DNA of 64,000 nucleotides from Sorex araneus (Eukaryota; Chordata; Mammalia; Eulipotyphla; Soricidae), in contig NC_073307.1 in the NCBI RefSeq assembly GCF_027595985.1, positions 37,204,234 through 37,268,233 of the forward strand, written 5' to 3'. The notes under the pieces were generated by a model. The model had not been told where the DNA came from. It saw nothing but the letters and a program-made list of their open reading frames with translations, and did no database searches. This document shows, piece after piece, positions 25,746 through 35,349 of this stretch (position 1 is the stretch's first letter; each line of letters opens with the position of its first letter). A program made the translations under genes and the position numbers.

Positions 25746-26415
25746 AAGCAAACCAAACAACCAGGTAATAAACTGAGTGTCAAAGAGTTAACTGAGCATC
25801 AGATATTCGAGTGGCCCCACCACATTTTGTTCGCTGGTCTTTATAATCCTATTATGATCAGTTGTTCGGCTTTGTTCCCTTTCTGGCAAAACAACACCAT
25901 GAAATCTTTCTAGCAAGAGAATCTACTGGAATACAGACTAAGTGGTGTCACATATTGCAGGAATTGGGTGTGTTTTTCTTCCCTTTATCTAAAAGCTGGC
26001 CAAGTCTTTGAACCTCCTGCTTCATGAAACTAATGGTGACTCCTGTTTAAGGGGGGAAAAACCCAGAATTTTCCAGTCATCAGAAGACAGGTAGCCTATG
26101 GTGAGTACCTAGGAGGGAATTGGAGGAGGGAGTCAAAATGGAGAAACAAAAGGGGGCCAATACCTTGGGACAAGGATATGGGTCTTTTTAACTGTTTCCT
26201 TTTCACCCAGAGCACTGGGATCTCAGTGCTTGGTCAGTTTGTTGCCTGTGTGATAAGAGCAGCGTAGAGTAGGGACCAGAGTTTGTCCCAGGCACAACAC
26301 TAATGACCAGCAGATATGACACCAGAATTTATGAGATCCCTAAAAGGACTCTGGTTTACTTTGCCTCAACGCCCCCCAAATGACCTGGAGATTAAGGTCT
26401 CTAATTACCGAGAGG

Positions 26416-26961
26416 ACTCTCCTGCCCCCACACCAGGCTGTCTTCATTGAGGCCCCCTTGGAGGGGGCAGGTTGAGTTTCTCTTCCTGCCCCAAGCAGAG
26501 CCCCAGCAGCTGAAAACTTCCAGAACCCAGCCACGGCCATGCTCAAGGCCACTCCACACACTCGGATGAGCCTCATGCATGAAGGAACCAACAGAGGAAC
26601 CCAGATATGCAGGATCCGTGGCTGAGATCTCCAAGCCTGCTTGGATCTGGACTGGCCCTCCTCCACCCAGATCCCCAGTTTTCCAGTAGCTTGGCAGTCA
26701 CACCCACAAACTGCCCCAGGTGCCATGTAATCTCATAAATGGCCAAGATCCAGAGACTATAAAACAAAGCTCCCAGAAAAGAGCGATGCAGAATCCCCTG
26801 AGGCAGATCCTGGCAAGCTACCCATGGTGTATTCAATATGCCAAAAACAATAATGGGCCTCATTGCACTGACCCTGAATGCAACAGGGATGAATGGAGGC
26901 GTTACTGGTGCCCGCTTCAGCAAATTGAACAATGGGATGTCAGTGATACAGTGATAGAGTG
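26416..26961 (+). mobile_element. ORF-deleted RTE derivative with target-site duplication (copy 3)
   Basis: Begins 'actctcctgcccccacacca', contains the leader block 'cagccacggccatgctcaag' and 'gatgagcctcatgcatgaag', then the second leader part 'ctggcaagctacccatggtg' and 'tattcaatatgccaaaaaca'. It then jumps to the RTE 3' terminus 'gaatggaggcgttactggtg' and tail 'gtcagtgatacagtgatag'. No ORF2 body is present. Flanking direct repeats are aattaccgagagg (26403-26415) and aattacagagagg (26962-26974), one mismatch, so it moved as a unit of 546 bases. Confidence 0.9.
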
Positions 26962-27036
26962 AATTACAGAGAGGGGAAAAAAGGATCATGGATTCCATGC
27001 ACCTGAACATCCTGACCAAACTCAAACCTGTGGACA

Positions 27037-27040
<4 letters not shown>

Positions 27041-27087
<47 letters not shown>
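27041..27087. repeat. (TG)n microsatellite
   Basis: Pure TG run of about 23 units. It creates spurious Cys-Val and Thr-His reading frames on both strands, which are not genes. Confidence 0.98.
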
Positions 27088-27089
<2 letters not shown>

Positions 27090-28123
27090 TTTTTCCTATA
27101 AGCATATACACAAACCTGCAAACTTGCTGCAGGGATTCTGCCCTCTTTTCAGAAACAGCCACCACCAAAATGCACTCATTACCACCACCAACACAGTCAC
27201 CACCAGGGCTTCCTTGGAAATCAACTATCTTTATGCAAACAAACAAAAAGCCCCTTATGTCCAGAGGCAATTGTCAACTCCCTGGATTATTGAAGGCAAG
27301 TCAGGAGGTGGTATATTGCCCATTTGGGGAAACACTGATTTCAAGGATGAAAACAGTAAACTGAAATGGTCTCTTTCACATGGGTTTGGGGGAGTCTCTC
27401 TTCTAAAATAAACCAGCCAAGGAGTGCTGACCGCATTAGCTCCCCCTGGCTGCTCCTTTTAATCTTGATATCCTGTTGTTTGCAGGGATTAGGCTGCAGT
27501 AAGATCATGTTGATGGAGGGCCTGGAGCCTTAGAGATGACTCTGTTCCCACACACATTCCCTGCTCCCTAGCACTGGGATGAGGAAGCCCCTGGTTTTGC
27601 TGGGGGAACACTTGAAACTGGCTGCCACCATGGTTCAGAAGGAATGATCAGAAGGAAACAGTTTCAGACAGGCAGGCCCTCGCTTTCCCCTAGGGCAGCA
27701 GAGTGGTGACGAAAGGATCTTTCAGTCTATAATCAGTGAGGAACTAAAACCTCAGCTCTGCTTCAAAGTTCTGATTCTGATCAGAGGCTGACTCACCACA
27801 ACCTCTGACCGGAAATTTAATTTCTGTTCTTATCCAGCTCCTGGACTTCATGAAAACAAAGTCTGAAAGTTGAAGTCCACTGGGAGCTCCGACACATCTG
27901 TGAGTTCAGAGACCCCTGCCCTGGGAGGAAGTGTTCCCTCAAGAGCATTGGTTTTCTTCCTGAGGCCCTGAGACCAGCATATCTGCTGCTGGCTCAGGGA
28001 GGAGGAGCCTTTTCCTCCTTCCTTGGTGTCAAGTCCTACGAGAGGACCTCCAGAACCACATTTTAGGGTATCATGCAGTGAAATGAGGAGGCAGAGGATG
28101 AGGTGATTCCTAGAGCCACGTAC

Positions 28124-28194
28124 CGTGCATAGTTACGCAGATGTTCTTCAGTCAGCGGGTTAGAGGGGAGGTTGAGACAGCTGCTGTACATCGC
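28124..28194 (-). CDS. SNCAIP: Synphilin-1 alternative exon 9A (predicted)
   Basis: Seventy-one bases between acceptor cacctctctag and donor GCACG|gtacgt. Entering in phase 0 from exon 9 it reads AMYSSCLNLPSNPLTEEHLR then NYA plus two bases of an Arg codon, fully open. Published synphilin-1A contains an extra exon 9A between exons 9 and 10; position, phase and protein-like sequence fit that. Including it moves exon 10 from the GCA-TAA frame to a second frame open for 28 codons. I identify it from position and splice logic, not by remembering the human exon sequence, so expression in shrew is inferred. Confidence 0.8.
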
Positions 28195-29531
28195 CTAGAG
28201 AGGTGCAATTGAGAATCACTGAAAACATGCAACCAGCTCAGCACATGCACAAATCTCCATGTAATAGGCTGCATGCTGCCGAAGACAGATTAGAACCAGA
28301 ATAGAAGCTTCGGGTGCATTTCAAGAAGCCTGGGTAAGTGTGTGTGCGGACCATTCTTTGACTCACTGGGAGCAAGAGAAGCCAGCAGGTGACCTGGAGA
28401 TGTTTGATTTGAGCAATGTGAGTGAGGACCTATTTAACCCATTTGACCCTATTACAGGCTCTGGGGATTAGGATGCAAGTGTGGTTTTCTGAAGCAGACA
28501 TATGCTGAAGTCCTTTAGAATTGAAGACAATTCGAAGCAACCATCCATGCATAGTTAAAGCTGGTGTTAAATGAATTAGAGATATTAATGACAGCCTGAG
28601 TTTGATACTGCAGGAAGAATTTGGGCAGTATTGATAATAGGGTAATAGGATTTTTACCTCAGAGCAAATAATAGCAATAATTAAACCAGTCCGTGGCTCC
28701 TGAGAGAGGGAGATGGGAAGTTCTCTATTCCTCTAAGAGTTCTGCATTTGGGCAGCTATACTGTGTTTCTTTTTCTTTTCTTTATGGCAAGATATGCACA
28801 GAGCATACAGGAAATATTGCCTCAGAATATGTTTGTGTCTCTTACTCATTGGATGTAAACCACAGATTACAGTGTGTAGCTTTCCAATAAATGCGATTAT
28901 AAAATGCAGTTTATGGCACACACTGCCATCCCCTGGGTCCTGGCAGGCATGTTAGACAGATATTGCTTCCTGACCAGCTCCAAGGGGCTGGCATCGTAAA
29001 ATGCCAATGCAAGAGGGGCCCTTGGGGTATTCATTTCAAAGGTCAAATCCAAGTTTAACAGTTAAGTTTTGGGGAATAGCATTTCTATTTATGCACTCTT
29101 TAATTGGGCTTGAGAATAAACTATCCAGTCACATGCAGAAAGCTGCCTCTTCCGGAAACAGAATCCGTGCCAATGAAGAGCCTGATTCCACATGGACTGG
29201 TGGTCAAGTTGAGCAGAAATGCCTCCCGTCTAACTAAAGACTTAAAATAAAATACTCTGGGATCAAACTCTGTACGGTGATTTCTGAACCTGAGTTTAAC
29301 CTCTTGAAATTTATTTTATCTTTCTGGGGGTTATTTTCCTCAAAGTCAGAGCAAAGGGTGTGCAATCTAACAGGACAGATCAACAGGGAAACTCATGAAT
29401 TTGACTTTTCAGGCACCCCAGGGGGCCTTCTGTAGTCTCACTCAAGGTGGTGCAGAGGGACCAACCTTTGGTAGTATTAAGAACAAAACCACTCACTCAG
29501 AGGCCAAGGGATATCTCTGAAGAGCACTTAC
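28195..29531 (-). other. SNCAIP: SNCAIP intron 9, part between exons 9 and 9A
   Basis: Repeat-poor 1.3-kb interval with a perfect gtaagt donor at its right end. I see no SINE or LINE. An upstream pyrimidine tract for exon 9A ('ttgcacctctctag') lies at the left end. Confidence 0.8.
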
Positions 29532-30603
29532 CGCCTTACTCTTTCCTTTGCCAGCCAAGCTCACGGGCTGCCCCTTGGCATCGGTGGCTGCCTTCCTTCC
29601 CAGGGAGGTTAAAGGCAGGGTGCAGGTCTTCAGCTGGCTGGCCGCCTGATAGTTGTTATTATTATTCTGGTTGCCACTCAGTGTCTCCATGATGGACCGG
29701 AAGGTTCCAAATGGCCTTTTTAGCTGATCCCCTGCCTCACTTCCTGCGGAGGCCCGTGGAGGGGCCCTGCTCTTCTCTCTTTCCTTTTCCCCGCTGAGTT
29801 CCAGGTTGCTTTGCTCCATCTGTACCACGGGCTCTTCAAAAGTCACCCTGAGTTTCAGGTTCTGAGATGTCCGCCTCTTGGAAGATGGAGACTTGAGGGC
29901 ACTCTTGGGACTGGTGGCCACCTTCTGGGCAGCAGAGCTGTCCGGGCTGGGCTGAGAGGGCTCTCCTGGGGACAAGCTAGGGGGCGGATTTCCCAAGCCT
30001 GGGCACTGGAATTCTGAGTCTGGCTCACTGCTCTCAGAGGTGGGAGAGGGACTGTGGCCATCCAGGGACTTGGAGGCCTTCATCCCAAAAGGGAATCTAC
30101 GTGTGGAGGCCAGGGTGTGTTTCTTTATCATCAGGTGCAGGCTTTCTGTGTTTTCTGCACTCTCGCCACCTTCCACAATGGGCTGCGGCCGGGGCCTGTC
30201 TGCCCTGCGCACTGGGGTGCCCTTGGGCTCCTCGGAATGGTTGGAATCTGTGTCAGACTCACTCAGGGACCTCTGCATCAGCTGCCTTAGCCTGGCTAAC
30301 TTCAGCTCCCTCTTCTCTGGGGGTATCCTTTTAGCATTTCGAGAGGAGGCCTGAGAGTCTTGGAATTCCAAGGACAGTTTTTCCTGGGTGCAGACAGTCT
30401 CTGAGATATCTTTCCCCAGTAGCTGTCTTAAGATTTTATCTGAATCTTCATCTTTCACTTTGATCCTCATTCGACTGGACACTGCCAGGCTCCCAAGCAT
30501 CTGAATTCCCTCTTGAATTCCTGGTTTGCTTTTGGCTATAGATTCATCCTCTGCATCTGGGGATTTCCACTGGGACTTTCTGGACACTGGAGAGGATGGT
30601 GAA
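29532..30603 (-). CDS. SNCAIP: Synphilin-1 exon 9 (Ser/Pro-rich C-terminal region)
   Basis: One base completes the Ser codon split with exon 8, then 357 full codons end AAG GCG before gtaagt. In order: a Ser/Pro stretch (SPSSPVSRKSQWKSP); DEDSDKILRQLLGKDISE; the basic-acidic ELKLARLRQLMQRSLSESDT; RPRPQPIVE; ESLHLMIKKHTLA; SKSLDGHSPSPTSESSEP; TSPKSALKSPSSKRRTSQNL; KLRVTFEEPV, with an RVxF-type motif at 29838-29849; QLKRPFGTFRSIMETLSGNQ then five Asn. All are close to human. The region is mostly disordered by composition and rich in SP sites. The open frame runs 13 codons past the donor, which are intronic. Joining to exon 10 gives Lys-Ala-Ala-stop, as in human; joining to exon 9A gives a longer tail. 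Confidence 0.98.
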
Positions 30604-30959
30604 CTACAAGAAAGGATGAAGGACATAGCAGATATTTCCTATTGGTTTAAACCACCTACTTACACTTCACCTTATATCCTTGATGCCTCTAAGCATGTAC
30701 TGATCAATAAGATCAGGATAAGAAGTGTTCCTTAAGATCTTTTAGATGCCATCTGCAAATACTGCACCTTGTAATCAATACAAAAATAAAACATGACTCT
30801 TATTTTATGCTAAGATTAGTATGACAAATATTTTTACACTTTCTCTTACTTTGGAAGCATGAATATAGCAACTATTTTTTTTCAGAAACAGTATATGTTG
30901 TCAACTAATCTCATCTTCCATGACCTGTGAACTTACACATATTATTTCCCTCTTATTTT

Positions 30960-31115
30960 CTTTTCTGGATTGGGAGAACATCTGACTGTGCTCAGGGCTT
31001 CCTCCAGGCTCTGTGCTCAGGGATCATGCTTGGCAGGGCTTTGGGGGGGCCCATCTGTGGGCTTGGGACTGCTCCCATATCAGCCACATACAAAGCAAAT
31101 ACCTTCACTGCCTTC
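30960..31115 (-). repeat. Shrew tRNA-derived SINE, minus strand
   Basis: Plus reading: 'tctgactgtgctcagggctt', 'aggctctgtgctcagggatc', 'cccatatcagccacatacaa', 'agcaaataccttcactgcct'. The head end is incomplete. Confidence 0.72.
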
Positions 31116-31316
31116 ATTTCTCTTTCATAGATAAAAAAGTAAAAAGCTCAGAAAGAGTGAGGGACAATTTTTTTCTAGTGAAGGAACAAAGAGAAGCTGA
31201 CCTGCAAAAAAAAAAAATGCAGCTCTCCTGACCCTATGCCCAGAGTCCATCTCTGTGAGCACTCCTGTGTGGTAGTTTTTGTAAAGAAAGACAATTTTTC
31301 CTCAAAAACTATCTCT

Positions 31317-31488
31317 GGGGCTGGAGAGATAGTATAGTGGGAAGGATCCTTGCCTTATATGCAGCCGACCTGAGTTTAGTTCTTGGCATCCCATGTGGTC
31401 CACTAAGCATCATCAGGAGTCATTCCTGAATGCAGAGCCAGGAGTAACAACTGATGATCATTGGTGTGGCCCCCAAATTAAAAAAAAT
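31317..31488 (+). repeat. Shrew tRNA-derived SINE
   Basis: 'ggggctggagagatagtata', 'gccgacctgagtttagttct', 'ggcatcccatgtggtccact', 'catcaggagtcattcctgaa' and 'ggtgtggcccccaaattaaa' with A-rich end; plus strand. Confidence 0.9.
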
Positions 31489-31590
31489 TCGTTTTGTCTG
31501 TAAGGAAACTGTTTTCTTTGTCACAGCCTTAGAAGTCATTAAACAGAACTCTAAGCCTCAAAGATTTAAGGTTCTTAAGAACTCTAACCA

Positions 31591-31769
31591 CCTACAGAAT
31601 GGTCGGACAACTTCGTCAAGACCCTGAATGAATGGTTTGATGCTCTTCATGTTCCTGGAGCAAGCAGATGCCATTGGGCTATACTAGCATACAAGAGGGA
31701 TGAATGGAGACATTACTGGTGCCCACTCCAGCAAATCAATGAGCAATGGGATGACAAGTGATACAAGTG
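31591..31769 (+). mobile_element. 5'-truncated RTE insertion next to the exon 8 donor
   Basis: It carries only the last ~180 bases of RTE on plus: 'ggtcggacaacttcgtcaag' and 'accctgaatgaatggtttga' (the RW(P/S)DxFVKTLNE coding end), then 'tggagacattactggtgccc' and the tail 'gacaagtgatacaagtg'. A perfect 14-base direct repeat, aagaactctaacca, lies at 31577-31590 and 31770-31783. It is antisense to SNCAIP and to the 32.4-kb master copy. Confidence 0.93.
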
Positions 31770-31797
31770 AAGAACTCTAACCATCAGTGTTCGTTAC

Positions 31798-31890
31798 CTG
31801 GGAGAAGAAAGGACGGACTTTCCCTCTGATTTCTGGGCTTCAAGAAGTTGTTGGAGCTGGTTCTGCAGTGTGACCCGTTCCACTGTCTGT
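31798..31890 (-). CDS. SNCAIP: Synphilin-1 exon 8 (coiled coil)
   Basis: Exon of 93 bases: one base completing the Glu codon split with exon 7, 30 full codons, and two bases (AG) of a Ser codon completed in exon 9. It reads QTVERVTLQNQLQQLLEAQK then SEGKSVLSSP, with heptad-spaced Val/Leu typical of the synphilin-1 coiled coil. Acceptor gtttctctcag is good; donor CCCAG|gtaacg is acceptable. Human has LPSSP near the end where I read VLSSP. A truncated RTE insertion sits 28 bases into the following intron. Confidence 0.97.
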
Positions 31891-32172
31891 CTGAGAGAAA
31901 CAAAACCAAAGAGGTCTCTGAAAATTAGTAATCTACATTTTTTCCCATAATAATTTGGTAGTAAGTTACAATAAAGTCGAAAGCCTTACAAATGTGCAGT
32001 GTTTTCATGATTACATTTCAGAAATTGTCCTAAATGTCCAACTATGAGTAACCTAAAAACTCATCAAGAAGACTGTGTACATTTGTAATTTTTTATGTAA
32101 TGGAAGCTATTAAAATTTTAATATATTTGAATATCTATGGAGTTAAAAAACTATCCTATCTTTATATATTCA

Positions 32173-32193
32173 TTATATATACATACATACATA

Positions 32194-32225
<32 letters not shown>
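32173..32225. repeat. (AT)n-rich simple repeat
   Basis: Alternating AT with some 'acatac' units, ending in a pure run of about 14 AT units, 200 bases left of the RTE 3' end. Confidence 0.95.
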
Positions 32226-32425
32226 CCCAATGTAACATATAGGTAAAGCGAAATTTCCTTTCATTGGGTTAAAAAGGAAATTACAAAGTACTATGTATAG
32301 CACAATCTCATTTAAAAAAACCTATCTCTATTTGGCCCTATAAAGTAATATATGCACATATATGTGCATGTGCATACAAATAGAACTTATATAATATTAA
32401 GTAATCCAGAAGGATATCACTTGTA

Positions 32426-35287
32426 TCACTTGTCTTCCCATTGATCTTCGATTTGCTTGAGCGGGTGCCAGTAACATCTCCATTCACCCCCTTCATGTAC
32501 AATTGTAGCCCAATGCTATCTTCTCCCTCCAGGAACATGAAGAAAAACCATTCGTTCAGGGTTTTGACGAAGAGGTCAGGCCATCTCATAGGTAGGCGGC
32601 CACACAGTCTTTTGACATCCTGTGGAATCCAGTCAGTAACAGCTCAAGTCCAATGGTCATCTCTAAATCCCATTACATGTGTCCAGCCGATCAGATTTTT
32701 GACGCTTTGGCAAACAAGACAGCGTCCCTGATTCTTGATCATCAATGGAAGTCAGAACTCCAGATTCCTTCTCTCACTTGAGTGAAATGTGATACTCCAA
32801 GCATAGCTCTTTCGATTCCTCTTTGGGAGACCCGAATAGCGTTCTTGTCCTGTTTTCATAGGGCCCAGGTCTCTGCGGCGTATGTTAATGCAGGAAGAAT
32901 GGTGGAATTTAAAAGATGTGCCTGGAACCAGAGGTTCTTTGTCCTCTTAACAACTTCTTTGATGTTCTTGAAGGTGTTTCACGCTGCTTTTTTTCCTCCT
33001 TCGCAGTTCTGCTGCTAGGTCATTCCTCTTGTTCAGTTCTCGATCCAAGTACACATAGCTGCTGCATTTGGAGATGTTCATTCCGATGAGAGCAAATGGA
33101 ATGTAAGGAACTAGTTCATTTTTCATTAACATTGTCTTGGTGAGATTCAGCTGCAGTCCAACCTTTCCACACTCGCAGTCGAAGTCAGCCATATTTGTGC
33201 TGCTTGGCTAATGCTTGGTGTTATTAGAACAATGTCATCAGCAAAGCAGAGGTGGTGTAGTTGCTGACCATCTAACTTCACTCCCATTCTTCCCATTCCA
33301 GTCATTGCATGATGTTCTTGAGGGTGGCACTGAAGAGTTTTGGTGAAATGGTATCACCCTGCCAAACCCCTCCTTTATGTCGATGATTACTTCCTTGTAG
33401 AATTATGACATCCTGGTAATACAGCTCAAAGAGGATACTGATGTATTGAGTTTGAATGCCCCATTTGGCTAGGGCTTCAGTGACTGCTTCTGTCTCAACA
33501 TAATCAAAGGCCTTCTTTAATGAACGTTAGACAGAGTGGCATCTTGAACTTTTGCAAAACCTCAATGAGCTTGGTCACTGTGTGGATATGGTTGATCGTG
33601 CTGAATCCTTTTTGTAACCCAGCTTGCTCGCATGGTTTTCCTTCATCTAGTGTTCTGCCTATTCCATTCAGGATGACTCGAGTAAACAACTTGTAGACAA
33701 TGGACAACAGGCAGATTGGGAGATGGTTGTCAACGTCATGGTTGTCTCCCTTCTTGTAGAACAAGAACAACAACAGAACGGTCCTGCTGGTTTTCCATTG
33801 GGACGGAACCTTACATTCGGACGGGTAGCCTGTGAAGAGCTGAGCCAGTATATTGATGAGTACTGGTGGCAGATTCTTCAGGTGCTCAGGTCTGACATTG
33901 TCTGGACGGAGTGCTGTACACGTCTTTACTGTCGAAATGGCGTGTTGGATTTCAGAAGGGAGAACTTTGGGAACGACATATCCATCCTGCGGAATTTGGT
34001 ATGTGGGCAGGTGGATGTGGCTATTGAAGAGATTCTAGAAGAAGTTGTGAATAATCCCTTCCATTGACCTTCTGGAAGATGTGATAGATCCATCATGATG
34101 TTGGAGGGCAGTCTTCTTGGTCTTGTAGTTGGCGAAGGAAAAGCGAGCATTGTGAATACTTTTTATTTTAAATTGAAACATCATGACATAGTTACAAGCT
34201 TCCATGTTTCCTGGCTTCTGCTGCATCGGCCAATACTGCTGCTCTTCTCTTTGAAGTCATCCTTTATCGCTTCTCTGCATAGCTTTGCGAGCTCGGACGT
34301 TAGCTTGTGATTGCCTGAGGCTCGTGCCAAACCACGTTGGCGAATGAGCTTGATAGTTTCCGAAGACAGGCGTCTCTTTGTGGCTTTCCCATTCTTGGTA
34401 TTCCTTGGAGTTGCTGAACCAGTCTATCATATTCCTCGTCAATGTTGTCAACGACGGCATCTTCCCACGTTGCTGCAATAGTGCCAAAGAGTTCCCAGTT
34501 GGTGGTCATTCTGGGAGTTCTCTTCTTAAACTTAAACTTTGCAGTCCTTTATCCACACTCTGTGAAGAAGAATTTTGCATGAAGGAGACAGTGGTTCGAT
34601 CCTGTTTGGAATTTTGGGACAACAGCAACATCAGTCAGGCAAAACCTTTGATTGAATATGATGTGGTCAATTTTGTTGTGGAACTGTCCACCAGGAGATT
34701 CCCATGTCCAACATTTAGGTTCAGCCTTCTGGAACTGTGAGTTACCATGGATGGTCTTGGTAGACATGATGAACTCAGACAGTCTCTCACCCTGTTCGCT
34801 TCATTCTAGGCCATGGGTCCCAATGTGGAGTTCTTTGGGCTACCTTCTTGGTCCTATCTTGGCATTAAAATCACTGACAATGATCTTGTAGAAGGTGTGG
34901 TCTTCTTTATAGAACTTCTCCAGCTCCATGTAGAACTTCTCAATTTCTTTTTCATTGTAACTGGATGTTGGTGCTTAGATGACTAAGATAGAAACTGCTG
35001 GCAGTAAGCCATATCTATTCAAGCATTTCGGTTGTTAGGCATTCAAATGAATCAATGCTCATGGCCAAGTTCATGTTGACAAGGACACTGACACCACCAA
35101 CACCTCTGTTGTCGCAGGTTCCGAGGAACAGTTTTTCTCCAGTGTCGAAAATGTTGTGGCATGATTGATGCCTTCTTTTCTTGGTCAGACCAATGATGTT
35201 GTACTTGATCTTCTGTGTTTGCACCATCATGTCCTCGATGGATGCTTCTGATGCCAGCGTATGTGCGTTGAAAGTACAGACAGTCAT
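32426..35287 (-). pseudogene. RTE ORF2 remnant: endonuclease-reverse transcriptase
   Basis: Multi-domain retrotransposon protein that nicks target DNA and copies the element RNA at the nick. From the N-terminus: AP-endonuclease start MTVCTFNAHTL (35287); GVGGV block; SDFNAK (usual GDFNAK) near 34.87 kb; DHIIFNQRF near 34.66 kb; palm and fingers block PICLLSIVYKLFTRVILN near 33.69 kb; FADD at 33245-33234; RRK block near 33.02 kb; C-terminal RWPDLFVKTLNEWF at 32.55 kb. The final reading EWRCYWHPLKQIEDQWEDK ends at TGA 32428-32426, only about 14 bases from the element end, so there is almost no 3' UTR. At least several frameshifts and stops are present. The same C-terminal coding bases form the tails of the non-autonomous derivatives in this window. 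Confidence 0.92.
34158..34206 (-). mobile_element. Tiny L1 3' fragment nested in the RTE element
   Basis: Plus 'tttttattttaaattgaaac' followed by 'atcatgacatagttacaagc' and 'ttccatgtttcc' matches the L1 3' UTR start seen at 2.46 kb ('gggatagttacaatctttca'). It interrupts the RTE ORF2 just before NARFSFANYKTK. A severely 5'-truncated insertion of about 50 bases. Confidence 0.65.
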
Positions 35288-35349
35288 TTTAGTCCTTCTT
35301 CATTTTGGCAGTCTAGTTCGTCCCTGTGATTTTATCATCCTCTCCTTGC

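Larger units (their letters stand above)
14039..28123 (-). other. SNCAIP: SNCAIP intron 9, part between exons 9A and 10
   Basis: Fourteen kilobases holding an old L1 (16340-17765), three ORF-deleted RTE derivatives (24.5-27.0 kb), one tRNA-headed RTE chimera (15415-15670), several SINEs and three (TG)n or AT tracts. The stretches 18260-19600, 19840-23000 and 27090-28120 hold nothing I can name beyond a 14-bp inverted repeat at 20473-20507. No further exon is supported. Confidence 0.85.
30604..31797 (-). other. SNCAIP: SNCAIP intron 8
   Basis: Short intron of 1.2 kb with an RTE fragment beside the donor (31591-31769) and two SINEs (31317-31488, 30960-31115). The acceptor is ttcttgtag, with a short pyrimidine tract. 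Repeats make up over 40 percent of it. Confidence 0.9.

Noticed and set aside
26573..27411. Several ORFs of 80-182 codons around 27 kb on both strands.
   Set aside because: They owe their length to the (TG)n run (Cys-Val or Thr-His repeats) and to an RTE derivative.
29493..29531. Continuation of the exon 9 open frame (VSALQRYPLASE).
   Set aside because: It follows a perfect gtaagt donor, and the human protein ends after Lys-Ala-Ala; this is intron.
34378..34740. 120-codon plus-strand ORF.
   Set aside because: Shadow on the antisense strand of the RTE ORF2 coding region.
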